A stretch of 64,000 bases of DNA from Agrypnia vestita (GCA_016648135.1 JADDOH010010327.1:1-64000); one strand, 5' to 3'; shown: positions 1-11,419, numbered from the stretch's first letter. The notes: generated by a model not told the origin, from the sequence alone. Program-made: numbers and translations.

Positions 1-321
1 GTAAATCGCTGTATAAATTTGGATTTGGAATTCCTAACCAAAGAGAAGATATTTGAGATCAAATTTGCCAGTACGGCAAAACGCCAATATCATATGTAAG
101 GACCTAATAAGAATGAGTAGGTATGTTATTTTAGTCACCGTGACTTCAAATTACCTGATTTTTCTGTCTACGTTTGTGAAATAAGTGGTTGTCTCTTTCA
201 ATGCAATATTTGCTACGAAAGCCAGTTGGTATGGGAAAAACGTGTCTATATTATAAAACGTCAATGTTCGTCTCTGCGGGATATCTGTAGCAAATATATA
301 TTTTGTTCAATACTTATTTTG
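1..321. other. Intergenic; dispersed repeat at 105-265
   Basis: No gene is seen. Positions 105-265 contain a repeat that recurs at 63535-63690 and, split by a MITE, at 54540-55050. The three copies share a core reading TTTTAGTCACCGTGACTTC. Confidence 0.6.
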
Positions 322-324
322 GAA

Positions 325-672
325 TAATTCAAGATATGGTCCCGTTGTTCATACAATGAAAATAAATATTTCACTATATAATTGAATACCCTGTTAATTT
401 AATCATACTCAAATAATCGTAATCTAAATTAAACAAACCAAACCTAATAACCTAACCTAACCAAACCAAACCTAATAACCTAACCTAACCTCATATATTG
501 CCTATGAAATGTCAAAATATGCAGTGCATTTTTCGAATTTTTAAAGTGTAATATCTTATTTAATACTAACTTTTTAAACGTAAATTATCTTTCATTTTGT
601 TATTAGCACATTCAATAATATAGTGAAATAATTGTTTTCGTTGTATATGCAATGGGACCATTATCTTGGATT
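325..672. mobile_element. MITE-1, TIR element with TTAGG-like interior (copy 1)
   Basis: The ends are inverted repeats: CAAGATATGGTCCCGTTG on the left and CAATGGGACCATTATCTTG on the right, each followed inward by a sequence that becomes TATTTCACTATAT. No coding capacity is visible. The interior has CCTAACC/CCTAATAACC tracts. Related copies lie at 27106-27450, 30915-31255 and 54628-54952. The superfamily is not recognised. Confidence 0.65.
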
Positions 673-679
673 TAGCCCT

Positions 680-1880
680 TATTTTTAGTCGGATTCCTTT
701 AAATAATTTTCACGAGTCATTTCAATGCACAAATTTTTTTGGGCTGACGTCAAATGTTCGACAATTGCCTACTTTTTTTTGTAAATTTTGATATTTCTCG
801 AAACAAATATTACGAAAGGATAAAATTATTAAATGACAAGAGACATTTAGGTATATGGGCGACACTAAAAATGCAAAATATCGAAATTTCTTATGTTGGC
901 AAAACTACCTGCAATTTTTGCTTTTTTTGCCCACTTTTATTTGTATCTAAATATAATTCGTGCGGATCTATAAAAAATAATATCTATTGTCATTTATTGC
1001 CTAGGAAAAGATAAAAATGACAATAAATACGGAAGTTAAATTATTAACAATCATAAACCAAACAATGATTGGACAATGTTACAAAGCTGTCTTTGTCTTT
1101 TTTTGCAACACAAAAACCCTATCCGCTCCAGCCCTAACAGGCGACTGACTTACATTAGGATATTTCACGTATTGAGGGAAATATTCGCATGGCTATGGGA
1201 TGGTTAAAACAGGTACGTTATTGTGGCCTTCTGAGCTTACCTTTATTTTCTTGCACTCAAAGCTTATACACTACTGACTTGACAATTCAAAAGAAACCAA
1301 ACTAAATGACTACTTATTGGAGAGTTTCCAAGTCGAAGAATGTAAAATTTTGACAACGATTATGACTGATACGGCGACCCTGCCATAGACAACAATGGTA
1401 TGAAATAGACAACGCTAAAATTTATTATTATTATTCTAATATTACATTCGCCGGGGCAAATTATTTGATCTAGCTGTATATTTATCTTCTTCAAACACAG
1501 CAAAATAATTCTGTGGTAATAATATTAATACAACTAATAGAAATAAACTTTTTTTTCACCACAATTGAAAACATAGTTTCTATTCATTAAATTGCATATT
1601 TATCTTTTGATTATTTTTAACTAAGTAATATCTTAAACCTAATAATGAATTTCATATTTTATAATCTACTGATACAAAAGTGTGAAGTTAAACTGTACGT
1701 TATTATGAAGTACCACTGAATCGACAAAAAATTGTGACGAATCAGAATATAAAATGCATACACAAATTAGCTTCTGGAAGGAAATTTGCATTAAATACAT
1801 TTCCATCTTATGCTTTTTGTCCAATAACATTTTTTTTACAAAAAGCCTAGGTGAAGATTTAATATAATCAACCCATAAGA
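680..1880. other. Intergenic; repeat at 770-1075
   Basis: No gene is supported. Positions 770-1075 are diverged from the palindrome-arm sequence at 25295-25565 and its mirror at 32336-32590, sharing for example GACAAGAGACA and AAATACGGAAGTTAAATTA. The rest is AT-rich with nothing recognised. Confidence 0.5.
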
Positions 1881-1884
1881 TCCG

Positions 1885-2145
1885 ATGGATCAAAATAAAA
1901 GGTGGTCAGTGTGTGTGGGTCCCTCTCGCCTTTCTAATATCACGTCTGCCAGACGCCACCACGGTACATGTGAACGAAATTCATCACTACGTTACTTAAA
2001 GGTTAACCAGGTAACTATAGTGGGCCTTGATGGTGGACCTGCAGGGTGACATCAAGGTGATGGACCCTGCAATGGGATCCGAAACGTTGGCCAGAGAGGT
2101 CACATATACACGGCAGAATATCCCAGAAAACTACACACAGAGGAT
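1885..2145 (+). repeat. Dispersed repeat with degenerate hammerhead-like core
   Basis: The segment at 2054-2088 reads as a GGACCC/GGGATCC hairpin followed by GAAACGTTGG. The same block recurs at 49821-49895 and, decayed, at 41635-41700. The 5-prime core that would be CTGATGA is degenerate here (AAGGTGA). It is probably a non-coding retroelement segment. Confidence 0.5.
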
Positions 2146-2484
2146 TCGGATTCTTAAATTTTAAAATATTTTCCAGCATTGTATGGTAAAGTTTAGGGCT
2201 AAGGTGTCTTAAATTTATCTGGTGCTGATTTGTTTATGGATCTATGTGCTGATTAATAAATGGATAATCTTGAAAGCAAACATTTTAATGGTACTTACCT
2301 ATTTTAAAAGTTTTATATGTCTAAGCATCTCAATAAAAGTAGAGTACGGTTGATTTTTGTAATTTTGAATTAAAAATAAGCATTGAAAATGCATTTTTTC
2401 TTCTTTTTACTGCTAGAAAATATATATCTATTTCTAAAAAAAATACTCGAACCAATTAAATAAAAAAAAATACGTTTCATGAAA

Positions 2485-2660
2485 TTTTTGGAGAGTTTAA
2501 ACTTATGTACAATTTGTTACTTATTTATAGTTATTACGGTACCGGTTTCGACACGTCCGTGGCATTATAACGCTCGTTAATGACACGGACGTATCGAAAC
2601 CGGCAGCGTAGTAATTATAAATAAGTAACAAATCGTACATAAGTTTAAACTCTCCAAAAA
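2485..2660. repeat. Long hairpin: 77-nt arms, 22-nt spacer
   Basis: Positions 2485-2561 and 2584-2660 are inverted copies of equal length with only a few mismatches and no indels. The arms contain CGGTTTCGACACGTCCGTG and its near complement. The right arm includes TATCGAAACCGGCA, which also occurs at 10258-10272. It could be a foldback element or the inverted-dimer end of a transposon. Confidence 0.75.
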
Positions 2661-2684
2661 ATTAATTGTTACATAGTAAGTGCC

Positions 2685-3110
2685 CTAAAAATACAACAAA
2701 TACATTTCATGAGAATTAAATTTGTTAATAAAAAGCCATATCGTTATAAAAGAACACAAGCCTTCTAGGATTAAATGATCATAAAAGGTGTAATTTCTGC
2801 AAGTACCGAGTGAAAGTCTGAACGGGACATATCGACGGTCCCTTCGTATACTGTCGAATTTTGTAATCATTTATCATTAATTCTAGGGTCCTACCAGCGA
2901 GGCCAAACGCAACTTCTCCGGAGTGCTCTCTAAAGTTCTGGATCAACACATCTGTAGCATCTATCTCTGTATCCAAATATTAATTTCAGCGTGGCACTTT
3001 TGCCTTTGTAACAATGTTGTACAATAAGTTTTTATCGGATTTTGTTGTGCCTTGTGTTGACAGTGTGTACCAACAAGCTGGTTGCCATTACAAAAAAATG
3101 GAGGAGCGTA
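2685..3110. repeat. Dispersed repeat shared with 11420-11815
   Basis: This block aligns with 11420-11815, for example at GAACGGGACAT and GACGGTCCCTTCGT. Its right part (3000-3100) also resembles the reverse complement of 52255-52345. Short open frames on the minus strand are not conserved in frame between copies, so I do not call a gene. Confidence 0.55.
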
Positions 3111-3177
3111 TTCTCATTTTCGCGTGGTAGAAGTTAAACTTCTTTGGCGTGATTTTGATAATAATTGATATTTATAT

Positions 3178-3500
3178 TAACTCCTGTGTGTCGGTGGTGT
3201 AACGTCGGTCTACATGACATACAAAATATTTAATGTATGCCGTATTTACCAAAACTAAAACGTCACAATTTTTGTAATCACTGAATAAACATTGTCACAC
3301 CAATTAAATGGTTATGAATGTACGGATTTTTTAATTAAAAAATATTTATTCATCACTGTCGTATTTTCGGCCAGTGAGTAAAAAAGATCAGAATATTGCA
3401 CGTCGCAATTAAATCGAGTAAGAAAGAGCAAGACAAAACCACACATTTCATGTAGGACAGAGAGGCGGTTGTTTGGGCTTCAGTGAAAGAGAAAACAGCT
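3178..3500. repeat. Repeat shared with 60818-61150
   Basis: Both copies begin at TTAACTCCTGTGTGTCGGT and continue in the same orientation for about 320 bp with moderate divergence. The other copy lies inside the long-TIR element at 60022-61490, so this is probably a fragment of that element. Confidence 0.6.
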
Positions 3501-3517
3501 ATTAAGCCGCTCACCCC

Positions 3518-3662
3518 ATGTCCTCGGTAGCGTAGTGGTGAGCATCCTCGCCAAAACTTGGGCTAGATCCGTCAAACAGTGAACACAAATATATCAGAGG
3601 GAGGGGAAGCTGTGGTGCGTGCCGTTTGGGCGACCATGGTTCGATCCTTATTCCCAGCAGAG
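3518..3662 (+). mobile_element. tRNA-Asp-like SINE, interrupted
   Basis: TCCTCGGTAGCGTAGTGGTG resembles the 5-prime half of tRNA-Asp with its A box. About 100 nt further on, GGTTCGATCC is a B box. The insertion between the halves and the poor acceptor stem argue against a functional tRNA. Confidence 0.5.
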
Positions 3663-3724
3663 TAATGTTTAGCTACACGCACACACTGCGCGTGCGCAAC
3701 TTCCGTTACAATGGAAATTTTTGA

Positions 3725-4017
3725 ATGGAAAATTTTACCCTGAATACGCCAAAAGAAGAAAATTTCAAAAATCGTACTGCATTTGTTTCCACAAAATATA
3801 AATTTACATCGTTATATTTTAATTTGCTCCTGAAATGTAAAACGAAGGCATTTTCATTAAAACAAATACTGTTGGATACAAATTATGTTCTTCATTACTA
3901 TAATAGAACATATAAATCAAGATACAATCATATTACGAAAATTAAAAGTGCAGTGAAATACAGGGAATCTCGGGAGAATCTTCTTTATTCAATTAATTTC
4001 TGTAAACACGTATAATT
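3725..4017. repeat. Unit-downstream repeat block next to ZNF-A
   Basis: This block, which includes GTTGGATACAAATT and a CATTTTCATT stretch, recurs at 11815-11990 and, reversed or partial, at 42400-42480, 44830-44960, 51560-51690 and 59870-59990. In most of these places it sits downstream of a zinc-finger exon. It looks like part of the duplicated gene unit or of a repeat carried along with it. Confidence 0.5.
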
Positions 4018-4685
4018 TCATTGAGAGCCAGATAAAGGTTTATTCCCAGTATGTTTAAGCAGGTGGGTCTTCAAATTTGATTTCTGGGAACAAGTGTGAT
4101 TACATTGAGAGCAAGAGAAAGGTTTGTCCCCAGTATGTTTACGTAGGTGGGTCTTCAAGTTCAATTTACTCGAAGAAATATAATTACATTGAGTACAAGA
4201 AAAAGGTTTATTCCCAGTATGGTTAAGTAGGTGGGTCTTTAAGTTCGATTTCTGGTAACAAGTATAACTACATTGAGAGCAAGAAAAGGGCTTAATCCCA
4301 GTATGCGTAAGCTGGTGGATCTTTAAGTTTGATTTCCGGGAACAAACATAATTACAATGAGCGCAAGAGAAAGTTTTTTTTCCAGTATGAATAAGTAGGT
4401 GAGGCTTTAAGCTTGAATTACGGGAACAAGTATAATTACATTGAGCGCAAGAGAAAGGTTTATTCCCAGTATGCATAAACAAATGTCTCCTCAAGTTTGA
4501 TTTATTGAAACTAGTATAATTACACTGAGAGCAAGAGAAAAGTTTATTCCAAGTATGTATAAGCAGGTGAGTCTTCAAGATTGATTTATTGAAACAAATA
4601 TAATCGCAATGTGAACAAGATAATATTTTCTTCGTAAGTCCTTTGGGGTTTTTTTTACTGCTGTCTTGGACTCCTTTTGAAGTTT
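4018..4685 (-). CDS. ZNF-A exon 2: seven-finger C2H2 array
   Basis: Predicted nuclear DNA-binding protein. The exon opens after an acceptor (TTTTTACAG) with a basic linker (TSKGVQ, then KKNPKGLTKK). Seven C-x2-C-x12-H-x3-H fingers follow, joined by TGNKPFS-type linkers. An eighth finger is cut off: its first Cys codon is GGC and its second is TGA, which gives the stop. The exon starts with two bases that complete a codon begun in the leader exon at 5147-5297, so the spliced product is 272 aa. A SINE remnant lies in the intron. Contact positions are monotonous (often Q-S-N-T), so targets may be A-rich; that is inference. Introns and ends are predicted from sequence only. Confidence 0.8.
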
Positions 4686-4746
4686 CTGTAAAAATAAGTC
4701 CAGTTTATCATTTTATTGTAACAAATATTTCGTTTTTCTTATTAAA

Positions 4747-4828
4747 ACGCTTCAACAGGCCAAGAAAACCAATTACTGAAGTCGCTACATCACAAATGTT
4801 GTTTGCCCACTGGGCTATGAGGCTTTAA
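4747..4828 (-). mobile_element. Remnant of the family intron SINE (ZNF-A)
   Basis: Read on the minus strand, this resembles the two ends of the SINE found upstream of the other finger exons (GCCTCATAGCCCA at one end, GGCC near the other). The B-box middle has been deleted. Its position, just upstream of the finger-exon acceptor, matches the other units. Confidence 0.6.
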
Positions 4829-5036
4829 TTTTATTTCTTAGAGATATAGACAAATACTTAAAAATCGTTCTTCTCATTCGTCAATACAATAAATAGTTTT
4901 CACAGTGTGATCATATTCAACAAAACGTTACTTTAATCATATTAATTAATAAGCATAAAAAGTGTAAAATTAGGTCATTTCATTATAATACAAGCAAATT
5001 CTTTGCATATAAAGAAATTGATATACTTCTTGTTCT

Positions 5037-5146
5037 TCATATTTCTTGGAAGTCCATCACCACAGTGCCATACATCCCTTGGCATCGCCACTGTGGCCTT
5101 TCCCTCTCTCTAACAGATCTGTAGATACAAATAATAAATGTTGTAC
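5037..5146 (-). other. Conserved block inside ZNF-A intron 1
   Basis: From the donor at 5146/5145 (G|GTACAAC) inward, about 110 nt is conserved among ZNF-A, B, D and E and the palindrome leaders. It includes TTGTATCTACAG and ATGTATGGCACTG. It could be simple common descent, an intronic splicing element, or part of an unspliced isoform. Reading frames through it differ between copies, so I do not call it coding. Confidence 0.45.
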
Positions 5147-5297
5147 CTCTGTCCCGCTCTGCCCTCCTGGAGTACTCCGCGCACTCCTGCTTGATGTCAG
5201 GACAGGATATGTCCACAGCGCTGTGGGGCTCCCCTCCGCTCCTGGGGGACCCTGGCTCGGGCTTGATGGCGGGACTGGAAGGGCTGCCGGGATCCAT
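5147..5297 (-). CDS. ZNF-A exon 1: SUMO-motif leader
   Basis: A 50-codon leader from ATG (5297-5295, context AGCATGG) to a phase-1 donor. It begins MDPGSPSSPAIKPEPG and ends near DIKQECAEYSRRAERDR. IKPE and IKQE both fit the SUMO consensus psi-K-x-E. It is acidic and proline- and serine-rich, with no domain I can name. The single overhanging G plus AA from exon 2 makes a Glu codon, so the frame continues into the finger exon. It is much richer in GC than the introns. Its role as a repression or partner-binding module is inference from the motifs. Confidence 0.75.
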
Positions 5298-5902
5298 GCT
5301 GCTACTGGCAGCTGCATCAGACACAATAATCAAAGCATCTTGTTCTCTTGTTCTAAAAGCTCTTAATCTACTACATTCTTGAAACACCGCGAAAATATAT
5401 ATGAGAGATGACAGCTGTGCAAACAAACAGTGTGCGTTGTCGTGACAGAACGCAATGTCGATAGACAAGAGTAAGGCAAAATATAAAAGTACCTTCCCAC
5501 GAATTTGTGAAATAATCGGGAGTGATAATAAGACCAGCGCCAAACTGCGCGGATCTTCCATCCGTCGCGTAAAATCGGCAAGCCAAAGGGGTCGATCGAT
5601 CGTCCGCGCAGTGTGTTTGATAAGCGCATATTGTACGGAAAGAAATTTAGAGGCGTTCTGCGACGGAAGATCCGCATAGTGTAGCTCCCGCCTTAGGGAA
5701 CCAGTTAAAATTTTATATAAAAATATGTTTTCAGTGTGTGTAATCAAGTGCTTCATTTTCGGGAAGAAGCATATTGCGTACAAAAACATAGCAAAAGGAC
5801 AGTATGGAATGAAGCCTGGAGCTAGCAGAAGAAGAACGAATGTTGACTAAATGCAGTGGAAGCGAGATCCCTTAGACGTATGTAGCAAATCCATTTATCT
5901 AT
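5298..5902. other. Upstream region of ZNF-A with a small TIR element
   Basis: Positions 5250-5880 are duplicated at 17803-18410. Positions 5529-5692 are a TIR element (see 59650-59788) with ends like AGCGCCAAACTGCGCGGATC and its diverged complement. Several overlapping open frames occur on both strands but are not conserved in the duplicate, so none is called. Confidence 0.55.
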
Positions 5903-6404
5903 ACTAATATTATAAAGAGGAAAGGTTTGATTGTTTGTTTGCATTGAATATGCTCCGAAACTACTGGACCGATAATATTTTTTTTTTCACATTTGGAATC
6001 CTACATTATCCCTGTTGAACATAGGCGATAGAATATTTTATATAAGTAAGGGATCCGTATGTAAACTTAGATAATGTAACCCAACCTGTGAAAAAATACA
6101 AAAAAACACCTTATATCGCGTACGCTGCGGAAATTATTGACAATAGAGCAAAGTGATGTACTACAGTTTTATAGAGAACATCAATATATACAAAAAAGTC
6201 CGATACCATATGTTTAACTGTTACAGTTATGTCACAATTAATACATTATTCGTACCTGGGTATTAATTCTTATCCAAATAAATCACTTCGTATTCAAGGC
6301 TATATCAGTGCCTGTAAATTACTTTTTGAATTATACCACTCCCAAGTTCCATGTATGTTAAAATTTATAATTTTTGAAGCCGGGCGAAGCCGGGGCCGGC
6401 CCGG
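5903..6404. mobile_element. SINE-like insertion ending GGGCGAAGCCGGGGCC
   Basis: The duplicate at 18418 lacks this segment, so it inserted into this copy or was lost from the other. It begins CTATACTAATATTATAAAG, carries GCTCCGAAACTACTGGACCG near the start and ends with a CGGGCGAAGCCGG tail. This pattern is familiar from short interspersed repeats of insects. No coding capacity. Confidence 0.6.
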
Positions 6405-6730
6405 ATATTAGGAATGAATGTAAAGCTGATATTTTCATACTTAATAAAATTAAAAAAGGGACGCTCAGATGGTTTGGGCGTGTTGAGCGAATGAATGGGG
6501 AAAGAATGGTAAGAAAGATACATTACGCAAGTGTCGACGGCACCAGAAAGCGAGGGCGACCGCGAAAGACGTGGCAGACCAGATTAACTAGGTACCGGAA
6601 GATGATCCCGTTAGAAGCCTCAAAAATCTTTTATGCGAAGATGTATGGACGTGGATGAGGCGAGAGTTGTGTGTCAGGAGAGAAGAGTGTGGCGCTCTAC
6701 GGGGGAAACGTGAGTTAGTAAGTACAAAGC
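6405..6730 (+). pseudogene. Non-LTR retrotransposon RT C-terminal tail (copy in duplication 1)
   Basis: The translated frame shows LRWFGRVERMNGERMVRK and then RKRGRPRKTW, the conserved C-terminal tail after the reverse-transcriptase domain of a LINE family. After that the frame breaks, although a tail like the palindrome copies (SVALY) can still be recognised in another frame. There is no catalytic RT core. It is a 5-prime truncated, dead insertion. Confidence 0.75.
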
Positions 6731-7588
6731 GAAAGAAAAATTTCTCTCTAAGATGTGTAGGAATTTTTATAAAAAATAAATAAACTATTGTAACGGAAGT
6801 TGTGCACGTGCAGGATACGCATTGTAGCGGAAATGCGCGTAGCGGGAAGTAGCATGTAGCGGGAATGTGAGAGCTTGAAATGCGACCACCTTGAATCGGG
6901 TATCAATCATAAAGATGCTCAATTCACAAGCTGACGAATGATCGGTTATTGGATTGGAAATCATAATGGTTTATTGAATTACTATTTTAGGATTTCATGC
7001 TCGACGTAATGTTTAAACGAAATAATCGTCAGATATTCGTTGCCAAAAAAAAAACACATTCAATTATTTGACATTCAAATCGGCTGTCAAAGTTGTACAG
7101 TTTCGAAACTGTTAAATACAGAACCATTTTTGGCCGAAAATCGATAAAAAATGATGGGTAAGAGACTGTTTTAAAAACGAGCACGTTTTTTGAGAAGGAC
7201 CAACCTCCCGACATTGAAGTCATATTGAATTCTTTCTAGCTGTAAGATTCTGCTCACATGCGCTTTCACGCATTTTCAATCGTTTTTTTATGAAAATTTT
7301 AGTCTGCTCAATTAATTTAAGTATTCGAGGTTACATTTCTGTAAGTATGAATATTAACGCTCTTCATGAAACTCGATAGAATAATCGACTATGACCAGCG
7401 TAGATTTTTTTGCAACTCAATACTTCAAGCGTCATCAATATATAATATTGTCTTTATTTTAGTTATTAAGTATAACTTCTACCGCGCGTACATGAAAACA
7501 CACTTGAATTTTTCTATTATATTTCTGAGTGTATGGGAAAGGGAAAACAAGCGAACAATCCATCTGTAGGTATAGTGCGTGAGCTTAC
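6731..7588. other. Duplicated non-coding segment
   Basis: No gene is seen. It is the counterpart of 18791-19774; the other copy has gained a TA-flanked MITE at 19121-19267. Both copies retain TGCACG-type and GTAGCGGGAA repeats near the left end. Confidence 0.5.
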
Positions 7589-7745
7589 CGGCGCGCTGGT
7601 CGGCCCTCCTGGAGTACTCCGCGCACTCCTGCTTGATGTCAGGACAGGATATGTCCACATCAGTGTAGAGCTCTTCATCGCCGCTCTCGGCTGCAGACCC
7701 TGGCTCGGACTTGACGGCAGGAACATCTCGGTCAGCACCATTCAT
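7589..7745 (-). CDS. Orphan or alternative leader exon (SUMO motif)
   Basis: A 52-codon open leader begins MNGADRDVPAVKSEPGS and ends DIKQECAEYSRRADQRA, then a phase-1 donor CCG|GTAAGC. It carries VKSE and IKQE. The next finger exon downstream on this strand is ZNF-A exon 2 at 4685, and the phases match. It may therefore be an alternative first exon of ZNF-A, a longer intron spanning the MDPG leader, or a stranded duplicate. A near-identical copy is at 19775-19931. Confidence 0.6.
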
Positions 7746-7769
7746 GGTACGTTTCAGAAAGTGTGACAT

Positions 7770-9960
7770 TTGCTCTTAACCTCAAATAGCAGTTGTGCAC
7801 GGCGTCATAGAAAATTATGACACTAATCTATGGTCTGGTCCTACCTGTAGGAGGAGCCTTGCAGCAAGCATATTATTATGACAGCAACATCAAAATCGGA
7901 AAGTAGAATTTATAACAGATCAGATTAAATCAATTAATGAAAAATCAGGAGGCTTAAGAGGCTCCTATACGTTGAATATTGGCATTAGTTGATAATATTC
8001 CCGCTTAAAATATATTAAGTATATCGCTAGTGATAGAGCGGTTCAATTAATTTAATTGATTAATTAGGACGCTACGCGTCTTTGCCTATAAAGAAGATGC
8101 CCTGCCAAGGAAGGTGGAGCGGGAATTTCAAAACACTCTGGCACTATTATATACATTTATTACGCAAAAAAAAAACAGTTAAACCTTAAGTTCTAAAGCA
8201 CTATTACTAATTTTATAACTAATCTTAACCTAAACGCCAACAGTTCCGAATCCCACATCCTACATAAGTCCGTCGTGTCCTTTCACATCTCAGTTCACAA
8301 AAAAAAATCACAAAAAACACATGTCCGCTATCGGAGCTCCTCGTGGATACGAGAGGCCCGCATCCCAAGCTGCGCGGCTCGCGGGGACCGCACGTGGTTT
8401 GGCTTGGCGCGACCGGCCGCGGGATCTGGCTGGAGTCTCGGAAACTCGCGGGAAAGGGTGGGGTGGCCGCGGGCGAGGAGCCCGGGGAGAGCGAACTGTT
8501 GCGGCGATGGCGATCGGAACGAGACAAGACCGGCTGTTGGGCACGCGGCTCCAACCCTCTGTGTCTGCGGGGGAGGGGGGGGGGTAGTCTCCCCTCGCCA
8601 TCATGGCACCCTACCACCCCTGGCGGTACAGGGTGGCAACCCGTGGTGCCGCGCGAAATTTAAAAATAACTTATATATTTAATATAAATAAAACTTATAT
8701 TCTAATTTAAAAAGGACGCGATGCGGAACGTCACATGCAGGTCGCGGACGCATCACTAGTATCGCTTGAAAATATATTAATTGTAATATAATACTATAAA
8801 ACGGAATAATAATGTACAGAACTAAATGCCTGACTTTTCAATTGCGTAATGCTAAGCCTTTTTATAGTTTTGCAAGTTTAACAACTCGCCTGATATTTTT
8901 TTTTAAATGTTCTTCACACCTGGCGAAAAAGGGAATGTTCATTTTATTTTATATTCATTGCAAGGTTAAATATATTTTGTTATTTTTTATTCGCCGCGGA
9001 GTATTTCTACCAGGGTTTTAAGTTAACCTATTTTTTAATTGTGAAAAATTGAAATAAAAAAATATACTGGGTTTGACAGAGCTCATCCTTCATACATTAC
9101 AGGTAGATTCTTGTCTTAAATACAAGTCGAAATTTTCAAGCAACTACTTCTTAATAATGTCATAGGACGTGGCTTTGGGAGACCAATGAAATAACTAGAA
9201 GTTTATTTTGTTTAATTTATTACCAAAGAAAGTCCAGGACACGAGTTAATTTTGTAGTCGCCAAATGTCTTCCAAATGTTTCACTTACTAATATCGCACG
9301 TCATATTCACACTGGTTCGCTGTTCGCTCGGAGATGTCACCTTGTTAATTTTAACAAAGTGAATTTTAGTGCACGCGTCGCGTGAGTCCTTATATACCAA
9401 CATTCCGCCAAATGATTTTTTTTAGAGATTTCTAGTCTCTTCTGTCTTTTAATTAACTTTGCGATTGAATGTTATCGAAAGAGGTAACGCAATCACGGTT
9501 GAATGACCCGAATTGCGTGCGTAATCAGTTCATCACGGCTCATGGCACGTGTCGCTGCGGTCTATTTTAAGCACTTAGCAGGTACTCAGTCATAGGTATT
9601 CAGCCTCTTAAAAATTGCTACAGTTATGGAGATATACGATTTTTATGTTTGCATTTTTTGTATATTTATAAATTATCTTCTGTAATATGTAAGATTATCA
9701 AAAGGAACGTATATCGAATATTTAAAAAGCATTTACATTATACAAGTCATATAAAATTATAATAACTTCGCATAAAATATATTTTTCAAATTTCTGCAAG
9801 CTCTTAATGATATTATTTTACTTATATTGAAGACAATGTTTTTTTTTATTCTATAAATATTACTTAAACGTTTAATAGAAGATAAGTTAAAAATATTTAA
9901 AAAATGCAAACTTCGAAGACGTTTACCTCCAAAACTCTTATTTTAATTTATTTTTAATAG
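7770..9960. other. Intergenic, with GC-rich patch 8330-8650
   Basis: No gene is supported. Positions 8330-8650 are strikingly GC-rich, with open frames on both strands simply because stops are rare there. I see no conserved protein motif. The patch could belong to an LTR or another transposon regulatory region. Confidence 0.4.
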
Positions 9961-10039
9961 AGATGCATGCCGCATCAATATTCTTACTTCTGACAAAATA
10001 TACTAAGCGCTTGTGCTATGAGAATAGGACAAATTTGCT

Positions 10040-10118
10040 CTGGGTTCCAGGAACGGGGCTCGAACCACCGACCACTAAATCACTAGGCGAGCGTCATGAC
10101 CGCTACACCAACAAGCTA
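10040..10118 (-). mobile_element. tRNA-like SINE head
   Basis: On the minus strand this reads TTGGTGTAGCGGTCATGAC (A box), then GGTTCGAGCCCCG (B box), at tRNA spacing. The acceptor stem does not pair and no CCA-end context exists, so a SINE head or tRNA relic is more likely than a gene. Confidence 0.5.
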
Positions 10119-10992
10119 CTCAATACATTAATATTAGAATATTATTCCTTGAACATTTTTAGACCACTGATTAGAAAGGGGTAAACCAGTAAAGTTTTGG
10201 AGTAGATCTGTACCCCCATACTACGCGCATGCGTCCGTCCTGCCAAAGACACAGTGGTATCGAAACCGGCAGACGTAGAGATACTCCATGTGGTTCATAC
10301 AAAGTTCTTGTTAGAGCACTTTCCTGACTTTCTGTTCGGGTTCTCTACAGGGAAAAATTTAGCTCGATATCTTTTGGTACAAAAGATGCCGTTTACCAGA
10401 TTCTGCAGGCGATTCGTCATATATAATGCATTTACAAATTAGCAATATGAAATGAATTTACATTTCGCACGCCATTTTAAGTAGCACAGAATGGTGAAAA
10501 ATTCATAATTTATAATGCATTTAAAAAGTAATAAAATTAAATAAATTACGTAAAAAATATTTACACCTGATGTAGGTATTTTTAAACATGACTATTATTT
10601 AGCAATAAGACTAGGTTAAGGTTTTATATGCTTTACTCTTAAGGCCCGATGTATCTAAATCAAAGGTGGCCGGTGGGTGTGGGTCATCTTAGACCTATTG
10701 AAAAAAAAAATCACTGTTTCTTGTGACATTTTTATGTACCTTTCCTTCTTACTCCTCCGGTGCGCGCGTCGCGGCACACACTCCGCAATATTTAGTCTCT
10801 CAGTGGCTACTTGGTTGTGCCGGTAGTTACATGCTCCGGTTTCTAGTATTCCATCGACATTAAAGTTAGAGCGCGTGACCTTGCTTGAACCTTATATTAG
10901 TCTTAATTTAGTTGTAGCACAACTATAATATATGACTGATTAGTAAATATTCATTTATTTATTGAAAACAAAAATTAAAAAACACGTTACGA
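10119..10992. other. Intergenic, nothing recognised
   Basis: AT-rich sequence. The only familiar motif is GGTATCGAAACCGGCAGACG at 10256, shared with the hairpin at 2485-2660. Confidence 0.4.
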
Positions 10993-11235
10993 AAATTAAG
11001 GAGAGATCGTAAAATGTTAAGGATATCTTGGACTGACATGACTAGTAATGTTGAAGTTTTACGTAAAGCAATTACAAACAGACAGTTACTCAACACAGTA
11101 AAGCTTCGTAAAATTTCATATTTTGGTCATATAATGAGAGGCGAAAAATACTCCATCCTTCAGCTCGTCATGAAAGGGAAGATGATTTTTCCCAGATGAT
11201 CGCCGACGTCGCGGGGACCCGACAGGGCACATGAA
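10993..11235 (+). pseudogene. LINE RT C-terminal tail
   Basis: The frame from 11014 reads MLRISWTDMTSNVEVLRK and later KLRKISYFGHIMRGEKY, the conserved tail of a LINE reverse transcriptase. After ILQLVMKGK it decays, and a GAAGAAGAAG tail follows at about 11234. The RT core is absent, so this is a 5-prime truncated insertion of a different LINE family from that at 6405. Confidence 0.75.
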
Positions 11236-11419
11236 GAAGAAGAAGGAGAGATAGACACACAACGATATTGGTATTATCGGGATTTAAATGTCAGGTAAAT
11301 TTGAACTCACGATTCCATACAGGTGCGTCTGTCAAAATTACGATTCTGGTTTAATGGTTATATAATAAAAGGTGTGATTTCTAAAATATTCTAATTCTAA
11401 AATAAATAAAATAAGTAAA

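Noticed and set aside
5057..5326. Second open frames on both strands of every leader exon
   Set aside because: High GC keeps stops rare. The frames lack the SUMO core and do not connect to the finger exon.
5037..5789. A 250-codon frame across the ZNF-A leader
   Set aside because: Only the leader part is shared with other members. The rest reads through upstream duplicated DNA and the intron, and the donor at 5147/5146 explains the end of homology.
8320..8660. GC-rich patch as a CpG-island promoter or gene
   Set aside because: Open in most frames, no known motif, no neighbouring gene and no second copy to test conservation.
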